Part shown: positions 1-10,945 of the stretch, in pieces
Numbering within the stretch: position 1 is the first letter of the stretch
How the letters are laid out: each line of letters starts with the position of its first letter
Source: Hyposmocoma kahamanoa
Taxonomy: Eukaryota; Arthropoda; Insecta; Lepidoptera; Cosmopterigidae
Length of the DNA: 64,000 bases
Assembly (NCBI RefSeq): GCF_003589595.1
Contig: NW_020654878.1
Span: 1,020,216 to 1,084,215, forward strand
Reading direction: 5' to 3'
The notes under the pieces: model-generated
Told to the model about the DNA's origin: nothing
Databases searched by the model: none
The model's input: the letters and a program-made list of their open reading frames with translations, nothing else
Made by a program: the position numbers and the translations under genes

Positions 1-942
1 CACACGTAATCGTACGTCAAATATGACATAAAAATAATACGAACGATATGTAACGTGACGATTATTTTTCCCTCAGAGCGGGACATCTGTAAATTTATTA
101 TTGTTTTAAAAATAATATACATCTTTATGGTAAAAATAAAAAGAACTAAAATGGTTTATTGAATCAAACATTTTAATTATAGAATTAATCTTGTGTAGTT
201 TGCGCTGCTCGTTGTCTGGTTGGCTGGCTTTATATATTTTTCGCTTTCGCGCCATTTTTGTAAATTTCTTTTTACGTGTGTTTTATGAAAACGGAAAACT
301 AAGTATTTTGGGCACAGCGGGACGGGACTGTCCCTCTGAAAGCGGGACTTAGCGTCGCGTTAAATATATGAAACAAAAAATAAAAAACCTTCTCCCAGAC
401 CAGGTCAGACAATTACTTTCAGTTCGAACTTTCAGAGGAGCCCTTTTGTTATCTTAGGATTATTCAGACTCAGAGTTTACAATTCATATATTTATTTATA
501 GTCTTATTTTATACATTAATTTTACTATATAATTATTTTATATTTATTATTGTGTCAACATTCACCAAAGATACGAGTAAAAGTACATACGAATTATATA
601 CATTTGATATATAATAAATTTATCCTAGTAGGTATTGAGTATGTAGCATTCAATTCCATGATTTACTAGATCTACCTTTCCTTTCAATTATTCAAAGGTT
701 AGTTGGAAGAAATCCCTTTATGGCATAAGCTCGCTATGCACTAACGTTTTTGAATTCTTTGTTATAATTTACAATTTCTTTTGTTGTACAATAAAGTGTT
801 TACATGTGTTTACTAAATAATTAAGAAGCGCTGCTACAAGGATTGCATTCAACACCGTAGACACGCGATCAAAATAGAATAGTTAGTTATATTTTCCCCA
901 GAGGTCGGAAATTCGGGTGCATATGGTGCAACTGAAGCATTG
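1..942. other. AT-rich sequence without recognisable gene
   Basis: Mostly AT-rich sequence. Every frame is broken frequently and I see no recognisable protein, RNA gene or tandem array. It most likely holds old unrecognisable repeats. Confidence 0.5.
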
Positions 943-1166
943 GGTGTAACAAGGGCGTATCACGTAAAAATGAGATTCGAGAAAATTTAAAATAAAGTTT
1001 TAATGTCTTATATCTTTTTAATATTTATAATATGACTCGTATATACTTTATTATTTATGTGTCCTATGATTTAGTTAAAAGATTCAGGTGTTATTATTAC
1101 TTTAATATAATTAGAAACATTTGAAAATACGTTTTTTCACATTGTGTTATTCGCCCTTGTTGCACC
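943..1166. mobile_element. small terminal-inverted-repeat element (MITE-like)
   Basis: The left end reads GGTGTAACAAGGGCGTATCAC. The right end, reverse complemented, reads GGTGCAACAAGGGCGAATAAC, giving imperfect arms of about 21 bp around an AT-rich core of about 180 bp with no coding capacity. This fits a non-autonomous DNA transposon. I could not assign target-site duplications, so the superfamily is unknown. The motif CGCCCTTGTTG recurs near 1459. Confidence 0.5.
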
Positions 1167-1689
1167 AAACAGGTAAATTAATGGGGCGTTCGTCTTCTTA
1201 TCGGTTTTTAAAGAAATAAATTATTAATCATTGTTATTTAAAAGTTACATTGAAAAAAATGTAAACGTATTTTTAATCATTCATTAAGTTCGCTGCACTA
1301 AAATGATTCGACAGTGTCATCTTCAGCAGGTCTCACTGGCCTCCTAGACGCTCTAGAGGCTAAAAGGGAGATTGAAATGACTTTTTGTCACAAGATACCA
1401 GACAGTATTTCACATATTTAGATGCAATAACATCAAAACGGGCTTTGGGTGCCGATCGCCCTTGTTGTTCCCAATAATGCTTCAATTATAAATGATATTG
1501 GAAAACTGCTGTACCGCTCGCGACTTCTGCGCCCCTCAAGACGCTGCGGGCTGCGCCCATGTTCGCCGCAAACCCTGCACTATAGGTAAAACGGCACTGG
1601 AAATAATGTCGTTCCAGGACCTAACTATATTACCGAACTGAAAAGCTTTTTTTTCCTTTTCCTAGCTGAATTATATTTTTAATTTTGTT

Positions 1690-2698
1690 TATTGTGTGAC
1701 TAAAATAATGATCACAAACACTCACTTCATGCTTCACACTTTCGATTTTGCACCGTTTTTACGTAAGTTAATCTCAATTAAGAAAAAAAATGTTTCGTTA
1801 GCAATAGCTTTATTAGACGATCATGTCAGACATATATTTCTAAAGCTAATTAATATACTTGGATATTTTTTTACTGACATTCCAATTTCGACTACTAAGT
1901 CGTTAAATTCGTCTCCCGCTGCCTCTAAATCCTAACTAAAATAAAATATTGGTGTAAGTCTTACTAATTTAAAGTTCGGTCACGTACTTCCAAACGACAT
2001 TGTTAAAGCCTTTGAATCGATAGACATTAAAAACACTGCTTATCTTGATGGTATTTCCGTCAAAATAATTAATTGTTAAGTGTTTTTAACAAATATGTTG
2101 ATGATGGCGTGTTTCCTGACGTCATGAAGCAAAACAAAGTTATCCCACTTTTTAATACACCAATTTCAGACCTATTTCAATACTACCAAGCTTCAGTAAA
2201 ATTTTTGAAAAAATTGCATATTTATACATTAATAATTTAAAGTCTTCTGAATAATTTGGTTCAATCGGGGCCGCTCTACAACCGATGCTGGTGTGGAGTT
2301 GATAAAACAAGTATTTGATGCATGGGAAGAGTCACATGATGCTATTGGTGTATTTTCAGACTTCGAAACAGATAGATTTGTTTCCTTCAGCTACTTTCAC
2401 AGTTTAATGACATACGGTATTTTGCTTTGCAATGCCGCCGATAGGTATTAATAGAATTCTTGTCTTGCAGAAAGATGCGGTTAAGACAATTTACAATGTG
2501 GGCCCCAGAGTGTATATGAGGGATAAGTTTAAAGAGATTAACATTCTTACACCAACGTCACAGTACATTTATGAAAGTGTGAAATATATTAGTTTTTTCA
2601 TGAATATGAGGAATAAAAATAAACTAGCTGTTCTTGTCAGTCGTCTACAAAGAGCAATCCCTAGAGTTTCTTGCTCATTGTACTCAGAGGAATCATAA
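1690..2698 (+). pseudogene. decayed non-LTR retrotransposon (LINE), reverse-transcriptase fragments
   Basis: Pieces of a jockey/CR1-like reverse transcriptase can be read in several frames with stops between them. Near 1990-2400 a broken part includes a segment resembling TTDAGVELIKQVFDAWEESH. An open stretch at 2432-2698 contains LQKDAVKTIYNVGP and FKEINILTPTSQYIYE, typical of the region after the RT domain of such elements. Frameshifts and stops show that it is dead. It runs into a TAATCA repeat at 2693-2720, the kind of microsatellite in which such elements end. Clade assignment is tentative. Confidence 0.7.
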
Positions 2699-2720
2699 TC
2701 ATAATCATAATCATTTATTC
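2693..2720. repeat. AATCAT microsatellite at LINE tails
   Basis: About four copies of a TCATAA unit. They sit exactly where a plus-strand LINE fragment and a minus-strand LINE fragment meet tail to tail, so they probably derive from the 3' terminal repeats of one or both. Confidence 0.7.
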
Positions 2721-3963
2721 ATTGCATCACATGGGTAATGTACAAAAGTAATTAGATTAGTGATCAGTCCAGCCATGTAACCCTGCTGGGCGCCGCAATT
2801 TACCTTAAATATAAATTTTTGATACAATTAAAAATAATAATAATAAAAATAATTAAAAAAAAAAAATAAATAAAAATTTGAATAATTTAAAATATATACA
2901 TTTAAAATAATTTCATAGTTTTAAGTCATGTAACATTATATAAATTTGTTCTAAATAAAATTGAAATTGAAAATAATAATCACTTAAATCATAATAGTAA
3001 ATTTTAAAAATTGATAAAAAAAAAAATTAAACAAAATACAATTAACATTTGGCACATACAATAATGTTTACCTATAGTATATTTTTGCTCTCGAAAAACT
3101 CTTGCAACGTGTAAAAACATTTTTCTAACAAATAAAGAGTTAGTTTTTTATTGAAGGAGTTATCGTTAACCTCGTCCCTGATTGTTTTGGGGATCTTATT
3201 ATATATTTTTATACACATTATATGAGTGCCTGAACTGTGTATTTTCAATTTTGACGGTGGAAGGGGTATTCTGTGTCTTGGTCGTAGATTGACTGCTTGT
3301 TGCTCACTCGGGAAAAGGTGCCTATACTTTCTTAAAAATTTACTGCATTCCAAGATATAAATCGATGGCAGGGTAAGTATACATAACTTTTGGAAATGCG
3401 GCTTGCAACTTTCTGTCGATTTAAGGTTTGCCAGTATCCTGATACATTTCTTTTGGTATATAAAAAGCTCATATACGTCCGAACTGTTTCCCCACAATGT
3501 CACTCCATATCGGAGCCACGCATCAGCATAGGCGTAATATGCACATTTTGCGGTTTTGAGGTTGGTGATTTTCTTTAATTCCAAGAGGGCGTAAGTAAAG
3601 CTAGCCATCTTGGAGCATATTTTGTGTATATGTGTTTTCCAATTAATGTTAGCATCGATTTCTAACCCGAGTAGTTTGGATGTGTATATGCATTTCATGA
3701 CCGTGCTGTTAAATGAGAAATTACAATTTAGGCTGCGTTTTTGGTGGGGATGAAATTGCATTACTTTAGTCTTATCAATATTTAATTCCAAATTATGAAT
3801 CTTTAACCAGCTACTTACTTTATTAAGAATATTATTAAGACGGAAATTTAATGCATCCTCATCCATTAGAGGGAAAACAATAGAGATATCGTCTGCAAAA
3901 AGGATGCAATGTTCGCCAAGGATTTTGGGTAAATCATTTATGTAAATCGGCCTAACGAATGAG
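2721..3963 (-). mobile_element. 5'-truncated non-LTR retrotransposon (LINE), RT C-terminal half
   Basis: A nearly intact minus-strand frame from about 3963 to 3072 (more than 290 codons) encodes the second half of a jockey/CR1-like reverse transcriptase. The upstream part reads YINDLPKILGEH then LFADD, the catalytic F/YADD box, at about 3890. After that come ELNIDKTKVMQF and LLGLEIDANINWKTHI, the conserved thumb-side motifs, and a C-terminal stretch ending near a ...KIPKTIRDEV... motif. About 350 bp of AT-rich 3' UTR follows down to the microsatellite at 2693-2720. The RT is cut off upstream, as expected from incomplete target-primed reverse transcription, so the copy cannot be autonomous. 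Its open frame suggests a fairly recent insertion. Confidence 0.85.
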
Positions 3964-4190
3964 CAGTAGAGTTTAATCAGTATGACGATTTCAAGTTTAA
4001 TTTGCTTATCTATGAATTAAAACATTATTTGACTTGACTTTTAAATAAACAACAGCAGGTTCATGAATGTGGATTTTTTCTGTAATTCATAATAAATTAC
4101 GGAAACTCTAGGTCTACTTTATATAATATTTTCGCTAATATAATATAGTTTTATACCGACTGTTTGTTTCTTGGAATAATAATATTGTTT
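3964..4190. other. AT-rich spacer with repeat fragment
   Basis: It begins with GAGCAGTAGAGTTTAATCAG, similar to 9149-9170, so it is probably the tail of an older dispersed repeat. There is no coding signal. Confidence 0.4.
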
Positions 4191-4192
4191 GC

Positions 4193-4402
4193 AGCCATCA
4201 TGCGCAAGAGGTGCGCCACCACACTAAGCCGCCTGCGCGGCAACCCCAACTGCATACCGCCGTCGCATAGTATTGTTAGTTTTTATTTATTTTACGTTGC
4301 TGTGTATGTATAGTGTAACTAAGCCTTAGGCTTAAGCAGTTTGTAACCTTACTAACAATCTGTGGACCTGGTTCGGAAATAAATGATTATTATTATTATT
4401 AT
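4193..4402 (+). other. possible terminal exon or LINE 3' end, with poly(A) signal
   Basis: A TTTGCAG acceptor-like site precedes a GC-rich patch (4197-4265) whose open frame includes MRKRCATTLSRLRGN and ends in a stop near 4312. An AATAAA signal (4379-4384) and an ATT microsatellite (4386-4402) follow. It looks like a real 3' end, but I cannot tell whether it belongs to a host gene or to a retrotransposed copy, and no upstream exon was recognised. Confidence 0.3.
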
Positions 4403-4429
4403 AAAAAAATAAAAAATAAATAAATAAAA

Positions 4430-6060
4430 TTAACTGGATAGGGTAGAATTTAAATCTTAATTGTCAGTCTTGAAGAGCTCTTGATCCTATAGAATTAAGA
4501 AAAACTGGTTAATGTTTCTTTTCTTGTGTTTTTCATTATTATCATAATTAGCCATATTGAATTTTGCAAACAGACCGATTCTATATCTCCATACTCCTAG
4601 ATAAATCGTTATATTTAGATCGACAATATATTTCCTCTCAAAAAAAATATATTTTCTTAAATTGCGTATTAAAACATTTCTTTTTATCTCCCGTGCTCCT
4701 TGGCCGTAATCCATAACGTGTCGAGATCAATAATTCGCCCCCCAATTTATGTAACGTTGTCCCTGCTCAGGCAATGCAAACACTCAAAAACTATCGGCCA
4801 GGACGGTGCGGCCATAAGAAAAGCGGAAGCGGAAAAAAATAAAAGTTTAACGAATCAATTTCAACTTAACAACTTACACCTGATTTTAAATTAACTCTTT
4901 GCTTCTTTTAACATAAAATTAGGTTTCAGACGCATTGCCGTTGATGTCCTTAGTCCAAGCGAAAGTCAGTTGCTCCATGGTTGTTTCGCATACTGGACTT
5001 TTTCTAGATGTAAGTCATGATCATGCTCAAATTCAATTATACCTTTATTTAAAGTATCACAAGTGTGCCCGCCGCCGCCCATGGCAGCTCGCCGCCGCTT
5101 GCTCCAGCTCCGTTTTCACTTTTTGTTTATTGAATGATGCCTTATCTCATAGAGAATAAAGTTTATGTTGCGTTTGCTCGTTTTAAAACAGCGCTGCGTT
5201 GTGTTCCAGTCCAGTAGCAGCAATGCCAGGCAATCCATATATTAATTTAGTTAAGACTTAACTAAATTTAATTATGAAATTTTTGTCCATAGATTTGAGA
5301 GTCCTATCCTAATTCATTTGATTAGGAGGGTCATAGGACAAATTAAATAGAGAATGTAAATGTAACGTGATGTAATGTATCTAATGTAATCTGTATTATT
5401 TACCTGTAAGTACTAACATAGTGTGTTTTAAGTTCTTTTTTACTAACAATATATGGAATTCATAAGTTCTGAAATAAAAGTCTTTATTATTATTATTATT
5501 ATTATTATTAAAGCGCCTGAAAGTTTTGTAAGGTTGATAACACATGGCGCCACGGCGGCGGCGTTTCTTGTCGCCGCGGGGCCGCAAGAGTTGCAGTGTT
5601 ATACCGCAGCATCATCGGCGCAACTACAGCTCATGAGGCGTGATCAACTAAAATCGCTCATTTAGTAGACAATTGCGGCAGGGCTCAAATACCACCGCGG
5701 TGCGTGTACGAATGAGTGTAAACAAATGCAAGGGCGACTGCAATTGGGCCCCAGTGATATTATAAATACATACTTCGCTAACCATAGTTCTATATGACAC
5801 CCTATAAGGGCATGGCAATATTATTATAGCGGAGAGGGACTTACTCTGTTACTGTGTTTTAATGGAAGCAACTTCTACATTGTCAGTGTTGATAATTCAG
5901 CCAACTGAACTTATCTTCTTTATTCTTCCTTCGATATCCTTATTGTAAAATGAAACTTCCTTAATCTGAAGTGGACTGTATATTCATATAATGTCGATCT
6001 GACTTACAAGAAACAACTAATTGTAACAAGTGAGAGTGATTGAAAAGTGATTGATAGTGA
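4430..6060. other. no proven gene; two GC-rich islands and an ATT microsatellite
   Basis: Short open frames exist on both strands, but none resembles a known protein. Two GC-rich patches (5065-5110 and 5535-5605) stand out from the AT-rich background as real exons do elsewhere in the window, yet neither has a convincing pair of splice sites in one frame. A run of ATT units lies at 5482-5513. Confidence 0.4.
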
Positions 6061-6093
6061 TTGATTCGAATGACAATTATCGCTTATATTTAT

Positions 6094-6124
6094 ACCGGTA
6101 CGGTGTCTCCCATATCGTACCGGT
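6094..6124. repeat. short palindrome, 9-bp arms
   Basis: ACCGGTACG at 6094-6102 is exactly reverse complemented as CGTACCGGT at 6116-6124, with a 13-bp loop. It lies about 15 bp upstream of a CCAAT-containing segment (6140-6150). Confidence 0.7.
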
Positions 6125-6430
6125 CCTATCAATGGGTCGCTACGCCGCTCGGCCAATCAGAGCTCTTGAATTAATCATTCTCCTCTGAACTCTAGCTCTG
6201 ACCGGCCAGGCGCGTACGGCCGTCCGTAACAGTCAGTAATTGCATTTGTCTACGTTTGACTTGTGTTTGAACGCCGAGTGTTTGGAACAAGTGACAAACC
6301 AATATTAAATAAATTTGGTCTGTGAGATTCGTTAGTTTCGTGGATCTACAAACGCCTCGTCGTAGCCGGCGCCCGCCGACGCGCCGCCGGCAGCGCCGCA
6401 CGGCGGTCGCATCCCGTGCTATTTATGATA
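6125..6430 (+). promoter_or_regulatory. candidate promoter / untranslated first exon
   Basis: The segment has a CCAAT box (GGCCAATCAGAGC near 6139), an initiator-like TCAGTA at 6232-6237 and a GC-rich island (6355-6415) in an otherwise AT-rich region. No downstream exon could be connected to it, so it might equally be part of a transposable element. This is an inference from composition and short motifs only. Confidence 0.25.
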
Positions 6431-6697
6431 AATAGTAAATACATTCACCGAGCCACCGTTGTGTCTCGACATATCCAATATCTAGTCGTACCATTTGGCC
6501 GGTAGCATTATCAAGATATACGAAAAGTTTTATAGTAAGGCATTTTATAATAAGACAGGTATGATATTGATAACTCCATATAAATGTAGAAACGCGGATT
6601 GTATGTGTGCAACGGGCACCGTGCGCCCTGTACGGAAGCACACATTTGCGTAATTTCGCTGTGCACTCGCGTTGCATTCCACGTTTTGTTATTAACC

Positions 6698-6985
6698 CAG
6701 TGACGGGAAGAACAAATCGTGCGCCTGATGGCAAGCGCGCAGAACTTTAAATCACAACGATCGCACTGCAACAGCGCACGTCACCCACGCCTCGTCACGC
6801 CACGTCATGCCACGCATAAGTTGACAGTTGACAAGTCCCGTGTGCGTGTTTTCACTCATCATCAATCACCAGCACCTTTACCCTTCCAAACCGGAACGCA
6901 GTATTGCTCACATTACTGCTTGGCGGCAGGAATAGGTGAGGTGGAAGTACTTCCCTGGCCGAACTCTCTCACAAGGAGCTCTACA
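6698..6985 (+). repeat. dispersed repeat family A, copy
   Basis: A diverged, nearly full-length copy of a roughly 290-bp family found eleven times here. The orientation called plus starts CAGTGACGGG(A)CGAACAA and ends AAGGAGCTCTACTGCTAC. It is non-coding, GC-richer than its surroundings and lacks RNA polymerase III boxes I can recognise. This copy has an extra scrambled stretch around 6770-6830. The superfamily is not established. Confidence 0.75.
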
Positions 6986-7565
6986 AAATATAGGGATGAA
7001 GTGGTCGCTCGGTTTTTAAAGGAAATATCTAATAGTAGACGGATTGAAGAGTGTCTCAAAGTTAGTGTAATTAGCCAAAAGTACCACCAAATTTTAGATT
7101 TAATTTTTTTTTTTTTCAATCAAAGTAATAATAATAATAAAATAAAAATAAAATCTCTCTTTATTGCCTCCTTCTCTCTTTATTGCCTCCTTAAGTACAT
7201 ACATCGACATCGCTGTCTTCAAAAATTTAACTTTCTGCTTAGATTTTTTTTTTCACCTCTAAGACTCTGACATTATTTCACAGAAAAACGTTATGTCGTT
7301 ACAGTGGCCATTTTAAATCTCCTTTCAAATCTTTTACGTTTGAATGTTTTGATTTTATCGTTTTTCTTCCGTGGTGTCGTTTGTAGTAAACAAATAAGTA
7401 AATGTATTTTCTTTCTATCTATCTTTCTATACGTTAGAGGCAATGTGTAATCAAAATAAAAATGATCAAATAAATGGTACATAACAAAATAGATCTATCT
7501 ACAAATAGCAAAAATATAACAACCTAAATAATTTCGCGTCCAATTCCGATCACATAACCTCGTAA
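6986..7565. other. AT-rich sequence without recognisable gene
   Basis: It contains homopolymer and AAT/AAATA low-complexity tracts (7095-7155) and a short direct duplication TCTCTTTATTGCCTCCTT at 7155-7190. No coding signal was recognised. Confidence 0.4.
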
Positions 7566-7650
7566 TGAGGCTTTTCCCGTCCCGTCGTCGGCGGCGGCGG
7601 CGGCGTCGCCTGAGGCGCCCGTTGGCCGCCCTGATGCAGCCTGGCGAAGA
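7566..7650 (-). other. GC-rich island, possible exon of an unidentified gene
   Basis: On the minus strand a TTTACAG acceptor-like site near 7655 opens a frame reading IFARLHQGGQRAP followed by a Pro run and TTGREKPHYE, stopping two codons later. The island is about 65% GC against an AT-rich background. The absence of a good donor and of neighbouring exons keeps this a weak candidate. The Pro run comes from a simple CCG repeat. Confidence 0.2.
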
Positions 7651-7887
7651 TAGCTGTAAACATGTTAATGATATACTCAGTCGTAGTAAGCATATGATAT
7701 ATCGCCCCTTGAGTACAATAACTGTCTACTCTGGTATTTTTATCGCAACTATACTTAGTTTACACGTTTGATCTATCTACATGGTTTTCAAAAACAAATA
7801 TTTTTCGATTATCGTACGTCGACCTCTTTTAGGGAGAAGTTTAAAATAATAGCAAGTTTAAATTTTTATTGACTGTCAGAATGTTTC

Positions 7888-8355
7888 ACCATGAAATTAC
7901 TCCACCAGTTTGTTATAATTATTAATACAAAGATCGAACATTAGAAAAAATCCCTTCGACCCGGCCGGATTCCAACCAACGTCTTCTAGCAAACCGTGCC
8001 AGTAGCGGTAGTGTAACATTCTGATATTCAATAAAAATTTAATTACAGTTAATAGCGACATTTCTAGCCAGGGCTGGTAGCTGTAAAGATACCCAACTGG
8101 GTGACGAATTACTTTCATAGATTTCTCACAGATGGCGCTACAGCTAAAAAAGTCACTCAGTTGAAAACCGAATACAAAGATCCAACAACAAGCGCATAGA
8201 GCAATTCGTGAGACCCGCTGGTTCGTTCCGTGGCTTAGTTGGTATAGCGACGGTTTGCTAGAAGACGTCGGTTCGAATCCGGCCGGATCGAAGGAATTTT
8301 TCCCAAGTGTTCGTTCGAATTAGTCCCAATCTTTGTATTAATAATTATAATAGTA
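7888..8355. mobile_element. inverted-repeat element with tRNA-like ends (SINE pair)
   Basis: The two ends are inverted copies of each other over about 100 bp: 7905-8005 against 8240-8352. Both end in the motif TAATTATTAATACAAAGAT and both carry the same tRNA-derived stretch. On the plus strand at 8231-8291 this has an A-box-like GGCTTAGTTGGTATAG and a B box GGTTCGAATCC. The left arm is mutated in the B box (TTCCAACC on the plus strand). It is either two head-to-head SINEs or a fold-back element that captured a tRNA-like promoter. Confidence 0.65.
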
Positions 8356-8590
8356 GGTTTTTGTGAAAAATAATGATAAAATTGTTGCGCTGGATTAAGA
8401 GGTACCAGCTTTGATATCCGTCAAGACCAATTTGGGAAATGACCTTTCTGGTCTAAGTGTTCTGTTGTGCTACGCTAATTTCAGACCGGGTATTATTAAT
8501 CATGAGAATGTATATTGTTTTTTTGTAAAGTATTTATGTATTTGTGCTGAATAAACATTTTATTTACGTGTTTACATAATGTAGTGAATA
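8356..8590. other. AT-rich spacer
   Basis: No gene recognised. It contains AATAAA near 8551 and ends in the first traces of the LINE fragment that follows. Confidence 0.4.
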
Positions 8591-8970
8591 ATTAATATTC
8601 TTACACTAGCGTCGCAGTATAAATATGAAAATATAATGTATGCTAAGAAGAATAACATATTTCTCATGAGAAATAATGATTACACAATGTTAATGATGAG
8701 GAATAAAAATAAATTGGCGATTCTTATGGATGCGGGCAGCGCAGGACCGATCGTCGTGGAGATCGTTGGGGGAGGCCTGTGCCCAGCAGTGGGCGTCGTA
8801 TGGCTGATGATTCTTAACAGTCCTTCACAAAGTCACAAATTCGTTTATGTAGCAATATATACGCTTCTATAACAATATTCCGGTTTATAGACAAAATGTA
8901 CCATCTACGAGGTTTCAAACTATAGTGAAAGAAAAGCTTTAAGCTAAATGTTAAACAGCTTCTGCGTATT
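8591..8970 (+). pseudogene. decayed LINE fragment interrupted by an RTE-type 3' tail
   Basis: 8591-8729 reads as INILTLASQYKYE followed by MRNKNKLAIL, the same LINE family as 2500-2640. At 8730-8815 the frame runs into a segment containing GGAGGCCTGTGCCCAGCAGT, the conserved 3' end of a different, RTE-type lepidopteran LINE. Beyond it the first family resumes near 8865 with FYNNIPVYRQNV and FQTIVKEKL. The simplest reading is an RTE tail inserted into an older LINE. Confidence 0.65.
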
Positions 8971-9198
8971 TAAATATCAACCGACAAAAATCCGTAGTAG
9001 AGACCTGTTTAGTTTGTCTCGCTATGTGATATATCATATAGTATGTAAATGATAAATGTACCCAATGTTTATTTACAAAAAAGACCTGGAATTTTTGCTA
9101 ATTGTTCTCAGGGGATTCTTAAGAATGATGATGAATGAATTATATGAGTAGTAGAGTTTAACTGGTGTGACGACTATGATACAAATGTAGAAAACTTA
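8971..9198. other. AT-rich spacer with repeat debris
   Basis: Contains the short dispersed motif GTAGAGTTTAACTGG (about 9151-9165), also seen near 3966. No coding signal. Confidence 0.4.
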
Positions 9199-9452
9199 GT
9201 AGCAGTAGAGCTCCTTGTGAAAGGGTTTGTTCAAGGAAGTACTGCCATCTTACCAATTTCTGCCGCCAAGCAGTAACGTGAGCATCACTGTGTTCCGTTT
9301 TGAAGGGTAAGGGTGCTGGTGAAATTACAGGCACATGGGACTTGTCAACTTATGTCTCAGGGTGACGGGCGCAATGGCAGTGCCCCTAAGTTCTTTGCGT
9401 TTTAAAGCTCTGAGTGGCACTGCATTTGTTACGGACAGGCGTGAGCTTACCA
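9199..9452 (-). repeat. dispersed repeat family A, copy
   Basis: Well preserved from AGCAGTAGAGCTCCTTGTGA to GGACAGGCGTGAGCTTACCA. The terminal TTCGTCCCGTCACTTGAT part is missing. Confidence 0.8.
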
Positions 9453-9479
9453 TTATATATTTTCATGGTACCATCTTTT

Positions 9480-9840
9480 GTTTCATTCAGGTATATGATT
9501 TTTTTATGGAGGACTGTATACGTTTTTACAACAAGATTCCGGAGCATATATTAAAATAAAATTTAGATTTCCTAAGCTTAAAACTTACTCTATAAGTAGA
9601 AAATCGAAGACTGTACGTGACAAACAAAGATGTATAAAAAGATCACATGAGTCTAAATTCCACACAAATGTGATTCAGAGTGTATTCCATACCATTTAAG
9701 TTTATTTGAAAAGACTCTACCCGTAGAGTTCCTTGTTCGTTCTTCTCAGGGAAATCAGCAGTGAACGAGCAGAAGCTTAAAAAGTGACGTTTACAAGTGT
9801 AAATTGATATTACCTATGGAATAAATGGAACTTTAACATC
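9480..9840 (+). mobile_element. LINE 3' end fragment
   Basis: Short coding remnant CIRFYNKIPEHILK at about 9518-9556, then a 3' UTR containing AAGTTTATTTGAAAAGA and GAACGAGCAG, ending in AATAAATGGAACTTTAAC. The same tail recurs at 53970-54290 and 62030-62304, so this is one family that leaves 5'-truncated copies. Confidence 0.7.
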
Positions 9841-9940
9841 ATTTCATTTCGACTTTATTTAAGATGTGAACAAATATAACTCTTAATTTAATGGAGTTTG
9901 ACTCTACTATAGCTCTAGATGTTTTTCTAATCTGAATTTG

Positions 9941-10110
9941 ACGGCCTCCGTGGTCGAGTGGCTTGCACACCGGTTTTCATCGTAGTGTAGAAACTAACTT
10001 TTCTATATTGTGGTGGGTTTGGGCGTTGGTGATACCGTCGTTGTTTCCATAATACGAGTGCTTTAGCTACTTACTTTGGGATCACAGCAACATATGATGT
10101 GTGTCTAATA
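9941..10110 (+). mobile_element. tRNA-derived SINE, internally deleted
   Basis: It begins GACGGCCTCCGTGGTCGAGTGG, an A-box-like tRNA start, and shares TTTTCTATATTG and ACCGTC(G/A)TTGTTTCC with the SINE at 10946-11115. The part that should carry the B box is missing, so it should lack a complete internal pol III promoter. Confidence 0.6.
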
Positions 10111-10945
10111 ATGCATGTAATCTAATAACTAAAATACGTTACCATAAAAAATTACACGCAAATGAAAACAGTAAATGACACCTGTATTGTTCGATGACTA
10201 ATGTTTGTCTGTAGTCGCCAACAAAGTGTACAGGAGAAGAGCAGGGCAAGAAGTACCCTAGCGCCCTTAGGTGTGCGCCTATCACTCTAAATACCATAGA
10301 AGACCATAGCTCTAAGGCCCTAGCCTTACCCTAGAAGACCCTAGTCTTCTATGGTACTTATAATTGTACTAAATAAATATATAAATAAGTACCAGGATGT
10401 CTACATCGTGAGACCGAAGGCAACAAATGGACGGAGGGAAGAGAAATAAGGATGTGCTGGGGTGGTTTTTCTCACTGCCAGTCAACAGTCCCACAAGGCT
10501 GACGACTAACTTGACTGCAGTGAAAGGATGCTGTAGTCAGGAAATAAATTAAACTTGACCGCTGTTGAAAGACTATTTTGATAATAAATTTATGACTATT
10601 TATATAAATTGACATTTGCACACACTATTACTAAAATTGTCTCTAAAATCTTAGTTTCTCGGCGGTGTAAACTGCCGTTGAAGCATTATCGTGCAGCCCA
10701 GTTTTAGGTCGTTCGGCTTGCTAAGTAGAGTGCTGCGAAAGCACTATTTTCAAACTTGGTTTTGTGTCACTCGTCTTGCTGAGTGGAATATTCAAAGATC
10801 TTTTAAACAACTCCATTATCATCTATTCTCTTATAGTATCAACTGACAGCTATTATCTGGTACGTATACCACAGGTTTTCCTTTTTTAAGTATCAGCTGT
10901 CATATGTTCTATTAATTTAAAAATTATTATTATTATCATGTTATA
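10111..10945. other. no gene recognised; one hairpin-forming segment
   Basis: TACCATAGAAGAC near 10298 is reverse complemented as GTCTTCTATGGTA near 10340, with several CCCTAG-type repeats between them. Otherwise undistinguished sequence. Confidence 0.4.

Noticed and set aside
3390..3578. Plus-strand frame within the LINE at 2721-3963
   Set aside because: Shadow of the minus-strand reverse-transcriptase frame.
5396..5587. Arg-rich open frame RPRGDKKRRRRGAM
   Set aside because: Derived from a short GCC/CGG repeat patch; no start context or splice support.
8231..8291. Possible functional tRNA gene
   Set aside because: Only about 61 nt between tRNA-like ends, poor acceptor stem, and it sits in a repeated inverted structure.
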